Shown here: piece after piece, positions 19,128 through 28,206 of the stretch
Layout of the letters: every line of letters begins with the position of its first letter
How positions within the stretch are numbered: position 1 is the stretch's first letter
Origin: FEN-1279 sp964400285
Lineage (GTDB): Bacteria > Bacteroidota > Ignavibacteria > Tepidaquicellales > Tepidaquicellaceae
Direction: 5' to 3'
DNA: 64,000 bases
Assembly: GCA_964400285.1 (NCBI GenBank)
Contig: CAYNTK010000002.1
Coordinates: forward strand, 62,001 to 126,000
Position numbers and translations under genes: made by a program
Notes under the pieces: model-generated
What the model was told of the DNA's origin: nothing
Databases searched by the model: none
What the model saw: only the letters and a program-made list of their open reading frames with translations

Positions 19128-20183
19128 TTACAATACTAAATATAAACCGACTGCAAATATGCAAACCATAGCAATCGGAATTAAATATTTCCAGCATAAG
19201 CCCATAAGCTGGTCAACTCTTAATCTTGGCAAAGTCCATCTGAGCCAAATCATAACGAAGACAAAAATTAATGATTTTCCAATAAACCATACAAACTGCA
19301 TCCAAGGTGAATTTAAGAACGGAATTGCATCACCAAATGGAGACTGCCAGCCACCTAAAAATAATGTAACAATCACACCCGAAACAGCAAACATCTGAGC
19401 ATACTCCGCAAAAAGGAACATTACCATTTGCATACCAGCATATTCCAGATGAACACCAGCAACGATTTCACTATCTGCTTCTACTATATCGAATGGCGTT
19501 CTATTTGCTTCTGCAAGTGTAGAAATAAACATTATCAAACCCGCAGTTACCATAAAAGGAATTAAAATAATTTTCGATATCTCACCGGGTCCACCAAAAA
19601 TAAACCAATTATGAATTCCACCTGCTTGTATTTCACTGAATTTTTGCATACTCAATGTCCCTGCAATCATAACTACATTTAATGCTGCAAGAGCTGTCGG
19701 AATTTCATAGCTTACAATCTGTGCCACAGAACGCATACTACCATATAACGAATATTTATTATTCGATGACCATCCACCCATTAACATTCCAATAACACTT
19801 ATCGAGGTAACTGCAAAGAAATAAAATAGACCGAGATTTAAATCTACACCGATATAAATACTGCTGAATGGTAAAATTGCAAATCCGAGTAAAGTTCCTA
19901 AAAACACTATAAAAGGAGCAATCCTGTAAAGCCATTTATCGGCTCTATCGGGTAGAACCATTTCTTTTTGTAACAGCTTAAACGCATCAGCAATAACCTG
20001 TAAAACGCCCGTTCTACCACCAACTCTATTCGGGCCTGGTCTGTTCTGCATAAACGCCGAAATTTTTCTTTCGGCAAGCACAGCATATAGTGCAAAAACA
20101 GCAACAAATGCTAATAATGGAACAGGAATTAATAAATCCTTGACTAATTCGTTCCCAAATGTTTCGAGTAAAAACTTATCCAA
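19128..20183 (-). CDS. nuoH: NADH-quinone oxidoreductase subunit H
   Basis: Membrane subunit of complex I that forms part of the quinone chamber, 351 residues with about eight membrane helices. Conserved sequences are AERKISAFMQNRPGPNRVG, LQVIADAFKLLQKE, LAEANRTPFDIVEADSEIV (acidic loop next to the quinone site) and WLRWTLPRLRVDQLM. It lies 34 nt after nuoD. Confidence 0.97.
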   Translation of the reverse strand: MDKFLLETFGNELVKDLLIPVPLLAFVAVFALYAVLAERKISAFMQNRPGPNRVGGRTGVLQVIADAFKLLQKEMVLPDRADKWLYRIAPFIVFLGTLLGFAILPFSSIYIGVDLNLGLFYFFAVTSISVIGMLMGGWSSNNKYSLYGSMRSVAQIVSYEIPTALAALNVVMIAGTLSMQKFSEIQAGGIHNWFIFGGPGEISKIILIPFMVTAGLIMFISTLAEANRTPFDIVEADSEIVAGVHLEYAGMQMVMFLFAEYAQMFAVSGVIVTLFLGGWQSPFGDAIPFLNSPWMQFVWFIGKSLIFVFVMIWLRWTLPRLRVDQLMGLCWKYLIPIAMVCIFAVGLYLVL

Positions 20184-20217
20184 AATATTATATTTTTAAA
20201 AAAGTTAATTTTTATTT

Positions 20218-21336
20218 TTATCTATCTATACAACCAAGAACTATATCGAGACTTCCCAATGTCATAACTACATCAGCAATCATATAACCTTTCGATAAAG
20301 CACTTATCAAACTCAAGTTACAAAACGATGGTGAACGAGCTTTTATCCTGTAAGGATTTAAGCTACCATCACTTATTATGTAATATCCAAGCTCACCTTT
20401 AGGGGTTTCGGTTCTTGCATATACTTCACCGATAGGTGGTTTCACTCTTTTTGGAACCTGTGCCTGAACATCCCCTTCGGGAATATTATCTATTGCCTGC
20501 TCAATAATTTTTAATGATTCTTCCATTTCGTGAATTCTGACCATATACCTATCCCAATTATCACCTACAGTTCCTTTTAATCCCTGACCAACTGGAATAT
20601 CGAAATCGAATTTATGATAAATCGAATACGGGTCATTTTTCCTTAAATCGAATTTTACACCCGAACCCCTCAATGTTGGTCCGCAAGCACCAGCATTAAT
20701 AGCATAATCTGCGGGTAAAATGCCTATATTAGCAGTTCTTTCTATAAAAATCTTATTATAAGATAAAAGGTTATTTAACTCCGTTATTCTTGGTCTGAAA
20801 TATTTTATGAATTCCTTTGTTTTCTGTTGAAAGTTTTTTGGTATATCGTGAGATAATCCACCAATCCAAAAATAATTGTAAAGCAATCTTGCACCGCAAG
20901 TAATTTCGAATAATTCCAAAACATGCTCTCTCGATGCCATACAATACAGAAATGGTGTAAATGCTCCTGCATCATTTCCATAAGTTCCAATTGCAATTAA
21001 GTGAGAAGCTATTCTCTGCAATTCAGCCATAATAACTCTAATATATTCCACTCTTTCGGGGACTTCAATTCCAAGCAGTTTTTCCATTGCAAGAACATAG
21101 CTAAATTCATTTGCCATCGAATTAACATAATCCATTCTATCTGTATAAGGAATCACCTGTGGATAAGTCATTGCTTCGCAATGTTTTTCAAAACATCTGT
21201 GCAGGTATCCGATGTAAGGTTTAACATCGATAACGATTTCACCTTCGAGAGTTAATTGCAATCTGAGCACCCCGTGTGTAGATGGATGTTGGGGTCCCAT
21301 ATTCAATACCATTTCTTCGGTTCTGATTTCAGGCAT
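20218..21336 (-). CDS. nuoD: NADH-quinone oxidoreductase subunit D
   Basis: The 49-kDa-type peripheral subunit that with NuoB forms the quinone-reduction site; related to the large subunit of NiFe hydrogenases but without the Ni ligands. It has 372 residues. Motifs are NMGPQHPSTHGVLR (quinone-site His), GYLHRCFEKH, YTDRMDYVNSM, GACGPTLRGSG and ARSPSFCNLSLI. It follows nuoC after 25 nt as a separate gene, not a nuoCD fusion. Confidence 0.97.
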   Translation of the reverse strand: MPEIRTEEMVLNMGPQHPSTHGVLRLQLTLEGEIVIDVKPYIGYLHRCFEKHCEAMTYPQVIPYTDRMDYVNSMANEFSYVLAMEKLLGIEVPERVEYIRVIMAELQRIASHLIAIGTYGNDAGAFTPFLYCMASREHVLELFEITCGARLLYNYFWIGGLSHDIPKNFQQKTKEFIKYFRPRITELNNLLSYNKIFIERTANIGILPADYAINAGACGPTLRGSGVKFDLRKNDPYSIYHKFDFDIPVGQGLKGTVGDNWDRYMVRIHEMEESLKIIEQAIDNIPEGDVQAQVPKRVKPPIGEVYARTETPKGELGYYIISDGSLNPYRIKARSPSFCNLSLISALSKGYMIADVVMTLGSLDIVLGCIDR

Positions 21337-21361
21337 ATGATTAAAATTATCTTAATTTTTT

Positions 21362-21841
21362 TTAATAAGGAACTTTCATTCCGTTATAAAATTCCGGAAC
21401 TTTAAAATCTTTTCTTAATGGATTTCCTTCCCAATCTTCGGGAAGTAATATCCTTCTTAAATCCGGATGATTTTCGAAAATTACTCCAATTAAATCGTAA
21501 GCTTCTCTTTCGTGCCATTCTGCTGCAACCCATACGTCAGATACTGTAGGAACTTTTGGTTCCGATTTAGGAACTATTACTTTCAAAACTAATTTATGAT
21601 TTAATGCAAATGAATATAAATGATATACGACTGCAAGATTATCTTTATCATAATCAACTCCACTTAAACAACTTAAATAATCGAATTGAAGTCTTTCTTC
21701 ATCTCTTAAAAATAAACATACAGCATTTATTCTCGATGCTTCAATTATCATATATGGGTCAACTGGTTTATCCGTTACAGGTTCACCAATCCCCTCTTCG
21801 AATGTCGCTTTTAAAATATTATATATTTCTTTTATATCCAT
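21362..21841 (-). CDS. nuoC: NADH-quinone oxidoreductase subunit C
   Basis: The 30-kDa-type structural subunit of the peripheral arm, 159 residues. Signature stretches are WHEREAYDLIGVIFENHPDLR, quoted in parts as WHEREAYDLIGV and NHPDLRRILLPEDWEGNPL, followed by RKDF. It lies between nuoB (11 nt) and nuoD (25 nt). It carries no cofactor. Confidence 0.95.
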   Translation of the reverse strand: MDIKEIYNILKATFEEGIGEPVTDKPVDPYMIIEASRINAVCLFLRDEERLQFDYLSCLSGVDYDKDNLAVVYHLYSFALNHKLVLKVIVPKSEPKVPTVSDVWVAAEWHEREAYDLIGVIFENHPDLRRILLPEDWEGNPLRKDFKVPEFYNGMKVPY

Positions 21842-21852
21842 TTTAAAAAAAA

Positions 21853-22359
21853 TTATTTATTTTTTGCTAAAGATTGATTTCTGATTTTTTCTTGTAATTT
21901 AATAAAACCTTCGAGTAATGCTTCAGGTCTTGGAGGACACCCCGGAATATAAACATCGACAGGAATAATCCTATCGACACCTTTTAATACGTGATATCCA
22001 TGTTCCCAATATGGGCCACCGCAATTAGCACAGCTTCCCATCGAAATACAATATTTTGGTTCGGGCATCTGTTCCCATAATCTTTTTATTCTCGTAGCCA
22101 TTTTCAGCGTAACCGTACCCGAAACTAAAATAATATCAATATGTCTTGGTGAAGGTCGAGGAATAATTCCAAATCTATCCAAATCATAATGTGCCGCAGA
22201 GGTTGCCATCATTTCGATAGCACAGCAAGCAAGACCAAAAAACATCTGCCACATCGAATTTAATCTTCCCCAATTCAGAAGTTTATCGGCAGTTGTGATT
22301 AATATATTACCACTTTCGAACTGCTCAATGTGTGTGTCAAGTTTATTTAATATACCCAT
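21853..22359 (-). CDS. nuoB: NADH-quinone oxidoreductase subunit B (cluster N2)
   Basis: Holds the terminal [4Fe-4S] cluster N2, which reduces quinone. It has 168 residues. The tandem-cysteine motif is FGLACCAIEMM, and the remaining ligands are in GSCANCGG and IPGCPPRPEAL. It is 5 nt after nuoA. It is of normal length with all ligands present. Confidence 0.97.
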   Translation of the reverse strand: MGILNKLDTHIEQFESGNILITTADKLLNWGRLNSMWQMFFGLACCAIEMMATSAAHYDLDRFGIIPRPSPRHIDIILVSGTVTLKMATRIKRLWEQMPEPKYCISMGSCANCGGPYWEHGYHVLKGVDRIIPVDVYIPGCPPRPEALLEGFIKLQEKIRNQSLAKNK

Positions 22360-22364
22360 AATTA

Positions 22365-22775
22365 TTAATTACCAGCTTTAAAAATTTCTCTTTCAAGTTT
22401 AGGAATAACAGGTTTAGGTTTATCCCATTGCAAATCACCTTTCGCCCAGACGTAAATCAAACCGATTATCAGAATTATTAAAAACACTGCCATCTCGATA
22501 AAAGCAATTAATCCAATTTCTTTGAACACGACAGCCCAAGGGAAAAGGAAAACTATTTCAACATCGAATATAATAAATATTAATGCCGTAACGTAAAATC
22601 TAATATTAAACTTAACCCAAGTTTCTCCTACAGTATCCTCTCCGCATTCGTAAGTTGTATATTTACCTTTGGTGGGTCTTTTTGGTCCAACTATTTTTGC
22701 AGAGATTAAAGCAATGGCAACAAATCCTATAGCAAATACAAGGAATATAAAGACTTGCCCGTAATCTGAAAACAT
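22365..22775 (-). CDS. nuoA: NADH-quinone oxidoreductase subunit A
   Basis: First gene of the nuo operon. Small membrane subunit of 136 residues with three transmembrane helices. The conserved loop and helix are YECGEDTVGETWVKFNIRFY and IFDVEIVFLFPWA, with the characteristic Asp-Val-Glu pair. The stretch from nuoA to nuoN lacks nuoE, nuoF and nuoG. The start lies 58 nt after birA on the same strand, so read-through from birA is possible. Confidence 0.96.
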   Translation of the reverse strand: MFSDYGQVFIFLVFAIGFVAIALISAKIVGPKRPTKGKYTTYECGEDTVGETWVKFNIRFYVTALIFIIFDVEIVFLFPWAVVFKEIGLIAFIEMAVFLIILIIGLIYVWAKGDLQWDKPKPVIPKLEREIFKAGN

Positions 22776-22833
22776 TATATGTTTCCTTATGATAATTTTT
22801 TAAATTAATAAAGGAGTATAAAATTACTTAAAA

Positions 22834-23625
22834 TTATTTATAAATAAAACTGATTTCTCCAGTATAGTATGTGGAATAATTTTTGGTATTGAATTCATCG
22901 GTAGTTTCGATTTTTATTCCACCATCTTTTAAAATATCTACTACCTTACCGTTAATTTCAATGTTTTCATTTTCTCTAACGAATATTATTTCTTTATTAA
23001 TAAGCAACGACTCCTCTTTCCAAAGTTTGATAAGATTATCTATATTCTCGAGCAGTTTTACATTTTCGTAAAATTCTTTTACAACGCCAATTAGCAAATC
23101 TTCGAGATTAAAAATTATTCCCGTTTCAAGTCTAAGCGATGTTGCCTTGTTCATAATTGAACTCGGAAATTCTTTTTGATTTACATTTAATCCTATACCT
23201 ATTATAAATTTTTTATTTTTATCTTTTAGGTTGGTCAATTCGGATAGAATCCCTCCGAATTTTTTATTATTGATTAATATATCGTTAGGCCATTTCAAAG
23301 AAAAATTTTTATGCAGGTATTCTGGAAATATTTTCTTTATTGATTTTAAAATAATTAAAGATGTGTAAAAATTTAATATATAGACATATTTTTCAGGTAT
23401 ATCGAATTCTTTAACAATAGTAAAAGTTAGGTTATTATCTTCGATTGATTCCCAAACTCTGTCGTATCTGCCTCTGCCTTTATATTGATATGAAGTGATA
23501 ATTATCTTATCGCTTCCCACATCATAATCCCTGGCATATCTATTTGTAGAATTCAGTTGTGAAAAATAAATAATATCCTTCAAACCAACATTTTGTAAAT
23601 TATCTTTTATATATTGTATTTTCAT
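22834..23625 (-). CDS. birA: Biotin--[acetyl-CoA-carboxylase] ligase, class I
   Basis: Activates biotin with ATP and attaches it to the carboxylase carrier lysine. At 263 residues it lacks the N-terminal helix-turn-helix of regulatory BirA, so it should be enzyme only. The family motif appears as KGRGRYDRVW, where most ligases have GRGRxGRxW; the Gly-to-Asp change in the biotinyl-AMP loop is notable. KWPNDILINNKKFGGIL and IGIGLNVNQKEFP are well conserved, including the lysine of KWPND. The small C-terminal SH3-like domain is present (NGKVVDILKDGGIKIE). It lies upstream of nuoA on the same strand. Confidence 0.9.
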   Translation of the reverse strand: MKIQYIKDNLQNVGLKDIIYFSQLNSTNRYARDYDVGSDKIIITSYQYKGRGRYDRVWESIEDNNLTFTIVKEFDIPEKYVYILNFYTSLIILKSIKKIFPEYLHKNFSLKWPNDILINNKKFGGILSELTNLKDKNKKFIIGIGLNVNQKEFPSSIMNKATSLRLETGIIFNLEDLLIGVVKEFYENVKLLENIDNLIKLWKEESLLINKEIIFVRENENIEINGKVVDILKDGGIKIETTDEFNTKNYSTYYTGEISFIYK

Positions 23626-23730
23626 TATAAGCTAAAACTTAAAAATTTAAAATAGTGGATTAAATTTTTGAATTAAACAGATTTAAAACGAAGAATTTAT
23701 GTAGGAAAAACTGTAATATTAAAAAAGCAT

Positions 23731-25383
23731 TTATCTTTTTTTCGCGGGACCTACTACGTCTTCTTTCTTTTTCTTTTCTTTTTCATCACCTTTCTTATCG
23801 TAAGGTTTCGATTTCGCTTTTTGATTTAAGTCATACGTATCTTCTTTATTATTTATAACATTTTCTTTTTCTCTTTTATTTTCAATTTTATTTTCTTTAA
23901 CATTTCCATAGTCACCAGAAAATGTCAAAGCAAGATAGCAATCAACTCTTCCGTATCCCATATATTCATCCCATCCGTTAACATCTTCCCTTGGGTCGCC
24001 AATATTATCCTGTGCAGTCGAAATAATTATTTCCTGAATTTGCTCAGAAGTTCTATTTTTATCCTGTGAAAGTAAAAGTGAAGCAAGCGCACTTACAATT
24101 GCAGTAGATTGTGATGTTCCGCTCCAATACGAATCGAGATTTTCAACATCATTATAATCCACTCCATATATTTTATTACCCGGAGCTACAACTTTTATAT
24201 GTTTTCCCCAGCAACTACCACCTCCCCAAGTAAATTTTTTACATCTCTTATCATCAGTATCCGTAGCACCCACAGCAAATACTCCCTTAAATGCTGCTGG
24301 ATAATAATCTCGATTATTTGCTTTATTCATCATAGAAGCTGCAATAAAAATCCCTTTAGCTATTGCATAATCGACAGCGGATTTAAGTGTTTTTGAATAA
24401 TCCACTCCACCTTCGCTCATATTTATTATATTAGCACCATTATCTACAGCATATTTTATCGAGCGTGCCCACCATTCATATTCACCACTGTTTTCATCAC
24501 TTAAGTTTTTACAATTCATCAATTTGGATTTATAATTAATTCCTGCAAATCCAAATGTATTATTTGTTGTTGCTCCTATTGTGCTTGCTATGTTTGTTCC
24601 GTGACCAAATCCGTCATTATTTCGCTTATCATCATAAGCAAAATCCCATCCTTTATAATCATCTATATATCCATTTCTATCATCATCTTTTCCGTTATTT
24701 GGAATTTCATTTTTATTTATCCAAAGTCTTCCTTTTAAATCAGGACTATCATCATTTATACCCGAATCGAGTATTGCTATTATTACATCTTCACTTCCCT
24801 GCTCTATATCCCAAGCTTTTACCATATTAATATCGGCACCTATTTTTGCTCTCCCTCCCGAACTTGGGCTTATTTTCCCTTCATTTTTTAAATACCATTG
24901 CTTATTAAAAGCTTCATCATTGGGAAGAAATAGCTCTTTATAATATGGATTATTATTTGTTCCTTTAACTCCAGCTGCAAATCCAATAAAGTTCGGTTCA
25001 CTGTAATCTACTGATAAATCATTATTATAATCAGATGTCATTGCAAGGATATCCTGATTTGATTCGATATAAAATACATAAATCCGATTTAAACCTAACT
25101 CATAATATAAATTTTCATCACCATTATTAAGTTCAAAAAGTCGTTTTATTTTTTTAATATTATATTTTCTGTTTTTTTCGTCTAAACTCGGAATCCCTGT
25201 AATAATAGATATCTCACCAGTTGCCTCGGAAATTTTAAGTTCCTGCTTTGTCTGGACGAAAAACTTATTTTTTATAAAAAGTGAATCATCATTCAAATTT
25301 ACGGTAGTATTCAAAAATACAGGCGTTAAAACGATGAATAGCAAACAAATAGCAGAAAAAATTGAAAATTTCCGAAATTTCAT
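23731..25383 (-). CDS. Secreted S8 (subtilisin-like) serine protease with lysine-rich tail
   Basis: Exported endopeptidase-like protein of 550 residues. After a signal peptide comes a propeptide-like segment (to about residue 150) and the S8 domain. Catalytic residues are placed at Asp206 (AILDSGIN), His261 (GFGHGTNIAS) and Ser424 (SGTSQSTAIVSAL). The segment that normally reads AAGN, with the oxyanion-hole Asn, reads AASMMN, so that Asn is displaced or lost. The last ~60 residues are a Lys/Glu/Asn-rich low-complexity tail ending VGPAKKR. There is no T9SS sorting domain, unlike the other subtilase here (53443-55605). Activity is uncertain because of the oxyanion-hole change. Confidence 0.85.
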   Translation of the reverse strand: MKFRKFSIFSAICLLFIVLTPVFLNTTVNLNDDSLFIKNKFFVQTKQELKISEATGEISIITGIPSLDEKNRKYNIKKIKRLFELNNGDENLYYELGLNRIYVFYIESNQDILAMTSDYNNDLSVDYSEPNFIGFAAGVKGTNNNPYYKELFLPNDEAFNKQWYLKNEGKISPSSGGRAKIGADINMVKAWDIEQGSEDVIIAILDSGINDDSPDLKGRLWINKNEIPNNGKDDDRNGYIDDYKGWDFAYDDKRNNDGFGHGTNIASTIGATTNNTFGFAGINYKSKLMNCKNLSDENSGEYEWWARSIKYAVDNGANIINMSEGGVDYSKTLKSAVDYAIAKGIFIAASMMNKANNRDYYPAAFKGVFAVGATDTDDKRCKKFTWGGGSCWGKHIKVVAPGNKIYGVDYNDVENLDSYWSGTSQSTAIVSALASLLLSQDKNRTSEQIQEIIISTAQDNIGDPREDVNGWDEYMGYGRVDCYLALTFSGDYGNVKENKIENKREKENVINNKEDTYDLNQKAKSKPYDKKGDEKEKKKKEDVVGPAKKR

Positions 25384-25512
25384 ATTATTTTTTACAATTT
25401 ATAAATTTAACCATTTCTTAACAAAAAATAAATGCTAAAACAGATTATAAACTTAAACTTGTTTAAATAAATGTAAAGTATTATATTATATTAATTGATT
25501 AAATCTTATCTT

Positions 25513-26991
25513 ATGAATAAGTTATTTATTTTTATAGTCTCATTTTTCATTTTTTGTTTCGGTTTAATTGGAATTCAAAATGGATTTTCTCAATGGATTA
25601 CTTATTATTTACCTTATGGCGGACTTGCTAACGAAATTGAATTTTACAATTTAAATACAGGCGTTTCGTGCGGACATTCGATACTGCAGTTTAGCGAAAA
25701 AATTTTTTATACAACCAATTCAGGTACAAATTGGATACAGGCAAATTATCCAGCTGAATTAAGAGCATTACTTACTGTTCAATTTATAGATGCTTCAACT
25801 GTTTATGCCTGCGGTGCAAAAAACAGCATGAGCTTTAATCCAACAAACAATATTTTTAGATTACAAAATTACAATTTTTATAAAAGTGGTTTTTATATAA
25901 ATGGAATCTCAGATAAACACGAATATTATAAAGGTATTTTTATTAAATCAACCAATGCAGGTGCATCGTGGATTGAAGTCGGAAAGCTCGATACATTAAC
26001 TGGTTACGTTGAAGATATGCAGTTCTTCAATGTCAATACTGGTTATGCAGTGATAGATACGAATCCATCAGGATATCCGAAGTTTTGTAAAACGACAAAT
26101 GCAGGATTAAACTGGCAATGCATTGCAAGACTCGATAGTCATCTGATTACAAATGATATGAATTTTATTGATATCAATACAGGGTTTATATGCGGCACAA
26201 CTTTATTCAACGAGCAAGGTTACAGCAGAATTTATAAAACTACAAACGGAGGAATAAACTGGAGCGTAAAAGATTTTACAGGTCGTGTTAATTTTATGGG
26301 AATGTGTTTTTTTAACAGCACAACAGGGATTGCCATAGGTAATCATAGTGAAGCATTTGTAGGAACAAAAATTTTCCGAACAACAAATACGGGTACAAGC
26401 TGGGACTCGATTGCCACTTTTTATAATATCATTTCGCAATTTGTGAAGAATCTTAAAGGAACAGGCACTGCTTTTGCTTCGGGTTTTTACTATTTAAATG
26501 ATACAAACAACCTTACATTTACAAAAACTTATACTTTTAAATCAACCAATTATGGATTAAACTGGATAACAAGATATTTTAATTCAAATAATCTGATTAC
26601 AGGATGCACATTGATTGACCAGAATAATTTTTTCATAAGCGGAGGAAACTTGTATGATACAGCGGTTATAATGAAATCGACAAACGGTGGGAATGTATTT
26701 GTGAATCAGATTGGTAATGAAATACCAACAACATTTAAATTATTTCAGAATTATCCGAATCCGTTTAATCCGACAACAAGTATAAAGTATCAAGTAGCAG
26801 GTATAAAGCACATAAAATTAATTATATATGATATACTCGGAAAAGAAATTGCTACGCTCGTAAATGGAAAGCAATCACTCGGAATATATGAAATTATATT
26901 CGATGCTTCTTCGTATCCAAGTGGGGTTTATTTTTACACACTCGAAACGCAAGGATACAAAGAAACAAAAAAAATGATTTTATTAAAATAA
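25513..26991 (+). CDS. Secreted BNR/sortilin-like beta-propeller protein with T9SS sorting domain
   Basis: Surface or extracellular protein of 492 residues from the preferred ATG at 25513, which directly begins a signal peptide (MNKLFIFIVSFFIFCFG). An in-frame TTG 18 nt upstream would add six residues ahead of it and is less likely. The body is made of propeller blades with the BNR/photosynthesis-assembly-like signature TTNxGxNW (TTNSGTNW, TTNAGLNW, TTNGGINW, TTNTGTSW, STNYGLNW). The last ~85 residues form a T9SS type A sorting domain (NYPNPFNP, IYDILGKEIATLVN, SGVYFYTLETQGYKETKKM). The role cannot be deduced. The methyltransferase frame begins shortly after it on the same strand. Confidence 0.88.
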   Translation: MNKLFIFIVSFFIFCFGLIGIQNGFSQWITYYLPYGGLANEIEFYNLNTGVSCGHSILQFSEKIFYTTNSGTNWIQANYPAELRALLTVQFIDASTVYACGAKNSMSFNPTNNIFRLQNYNFYKSGFYINGISDKHEYYKGIFIKSTNAGASWIEVGKLDTLTGYVEDMQFFNVNTGYAVIDTNPSGYPKFCKTTNAGLNWQCIARLDSHLITNDMNFIDINTGFICGTTLFNEQGYSRIYKTTNGGINWSVKDFTGRVNFMGMCFFNSTTGIAIGNHSEAFVGTKIFRTTNTGTSWDSIATFYNIISQFVKNLKGTGTAFASGFYYLNDTNNLTFTKTYTFKSTNYGLNWITRYFNSNNLITGCTLIDQNNFFISGGNLYDTAVIMKSTNGGNVFVNQIGNEIPTTFKLFQNYPNPFNPTTSIKYQVAGIKHIKLIIYDILGKEIATLVNGKQSLGIYEIIFDASSYPSGVYFYTLETQGYKETKKMILLK

Positions 26992-27022
26992 AATATTTCA
27001 TATATTACCATAAAAATTTTTT

Positions 27023-27607
27023 CTGTTAAAACTCGATAAAAAATATTGGGAAGAAAAACATCTTAACAAAGAAACCGGTTGGGATATTGGTTATGTTTCC
27101 ACTCCTTTAAAAGAATACTTCGACCAGCTCGAAAATAAAAATTTAAAAATATTAATACCCGGTTGCGGGAATGCTTATGAAGCGGAATACCTATGGGATA
27201 AAGGTTTCAAGAATGTTTATATTCTCGACATTTCCGAAACTGTAATCAGCGAATTCAAAAAAAGAGCCCCACATTTTCCAGTCGAAAATATTATTGTTGA
27301 AGATTTTTTCGAGCATATAGGAAAATACGACTTAATTATCGAGCAGACTTTTTTCTGTGCTATTTTTCCCAAATCCAGAAAAGCTTATGCGAAGAAAATT
27401 TATGAATTACTAAATCCCGGTGGTAAACTCGTGGGTTTATTATTCAATCACGAATTTGGTAAAGACCACCCACCATACGGAGGCACTAAAGAAGAATATC
27501 TTGAATATTTCAATCCATTTTTTCAAATTATGACTTTCTCGACTGCACATAATTCCATAAAGCCAAGAGCAGGCAGAGAGTTATTTATTAATCTAAAAAA
27601 ATTATGA
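27023..27607 (+). CDS. TPMT-family SAM-dependent methyltransferase, non-canonical (CTG) start
   Basis: An intact frame of 194 codons easily missed because it has no ATG, GTG or TTG near its 5' end. The protein reads LLKLDKKYWEEKHLNK, TGWDIGYVSTPLKEY, the SAM-binding motif I ILIPGCGNAYEAEYL, an acidic residue after strand 2 (VYILDIS), the IIEQTFFCAI segment and LLNPGGKLVGLLF. This matches bacterial thiopurine-S-methyltransferase-like proteins (PF05724). The in-frame TAA at 27011-27013 means the only NTG start available is CTG at 27023. Homologues would be expected to begin with Met at or near this place. The stop overlaps the next gene (ATGA at 27604), implying translational coupling. Substrate unknown. 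Confident in the fold, less so in the start. Confidence 0.8.
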   Translation: MLKLDKKYWEEKHLNKETGWDIGYVSTPLKEYFDQLENKNLKILIPGCGNAYEAEYLWDKGFKNVYILDISETVISEFKKRAPHFPVENIIVEDFFEHIGKYDLIIEQTFFCAIFPKSRKAYAKKIYELLNPGGKLVGLLFNHEFGKDHPPYGGTKEEYLEYFNPFFQIMTFSTAHNSIKPRAGRELFINLKKL

Positions 27608-28206
27608 CAAAAAAACATTTCCACGAAATTATCTGCCCGAGATGTAATAGTTCATTCTGGATTAATAATGCTTACAACTATTTCAGCTCGAGACAGATGT
27701 GTGAAAATTGTAAGAACGAAATAAGAACGGGAATGATGGGATTAGATGAACAAATACTAATTAAAATAAGAAGTAGAGCTTCCATAAGAGCAATAAAAAT
27801 GGTAAAAGATGCAAGACAGTGCAGTTTGAGAGCAGCAAAAAAGCAGGTGAAAAAAGTTGCTAAAGAAAACGATATTAAAATTAATACCGATGTTACCCCT
27901 GTTCTAAATTTTTTCTTAAGAATTATCATAAGCGGAATTCTGGGATTTGGAATAGTTGGAATTGGGACTGCATTTTATCCAAATTTACAAAAAATCGCTG
28001 CACCTGTAGTATGCAATGGAGATTTTAAAATAGAAGTAGAAAGAGAACTTACTACAAAATCGCAAGGAGAAAGAAGCAAAGGAAAAGAAATAACAATCAC
28101 CTGCGATGATGAAGATATTACAAAAAAAACTTTTTATGTATCTTCGGGAATGTATGGATTGATAATATTTATATTGTTGACAATAAGGAAATTATTTGTA
28201 AGATAA
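27604..28206 (+). CDS. Zinc-ribbon, L7/L12-like, two-helix membrane protein
   Basis: Hypothetical protein of 200 residues. The N terminus has two CxxC pairs (CPRCNSSFW and CENCKNEI) forming a likely zinc ribbon. Residues ~55-80 (AIKMVKDARQCSLRAAKKQV) resemble the C-terminal domain of ribosomal protein L7/L12, a module seen in many bacterial hypothetical proteins. Two hydrophobic segments follow, at about 100-120 (FFLRIIISGILGFGIVGIG) and near the C terminus (YGLIIFILLTIRKLF), with a soluble loop of ~60 residues containing two Cys between them. The start overlaps the stop of the methyltransferase by 4 nt, so the pair is probably co-translated. Function unknown. Confidence 0.75.
   Translation: MTKKHFHEIICPRCNSSFWINNAYNYFSSRQMCENCKNEIRTGMMGLDEQILIKIRSRASIRAIKMVKDARQCSLRAAKKQVKKVAKENDIKINTDVTPVLNFFLRIIISGILGFGIVGIGTAFYPNLQKIAAPVVCNGDFKIEVERELTTKSQGERSKGKEITITCDDEDITKKTFYVSSGMYGLIIFILLTIRKLFVR

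Noticed and set aside
25495..25512. TTG start for the BNR protein
   Set aside because: The ATG at 25513 directly begins a good signal peptide, and the six extra residues add nothing recognisable.
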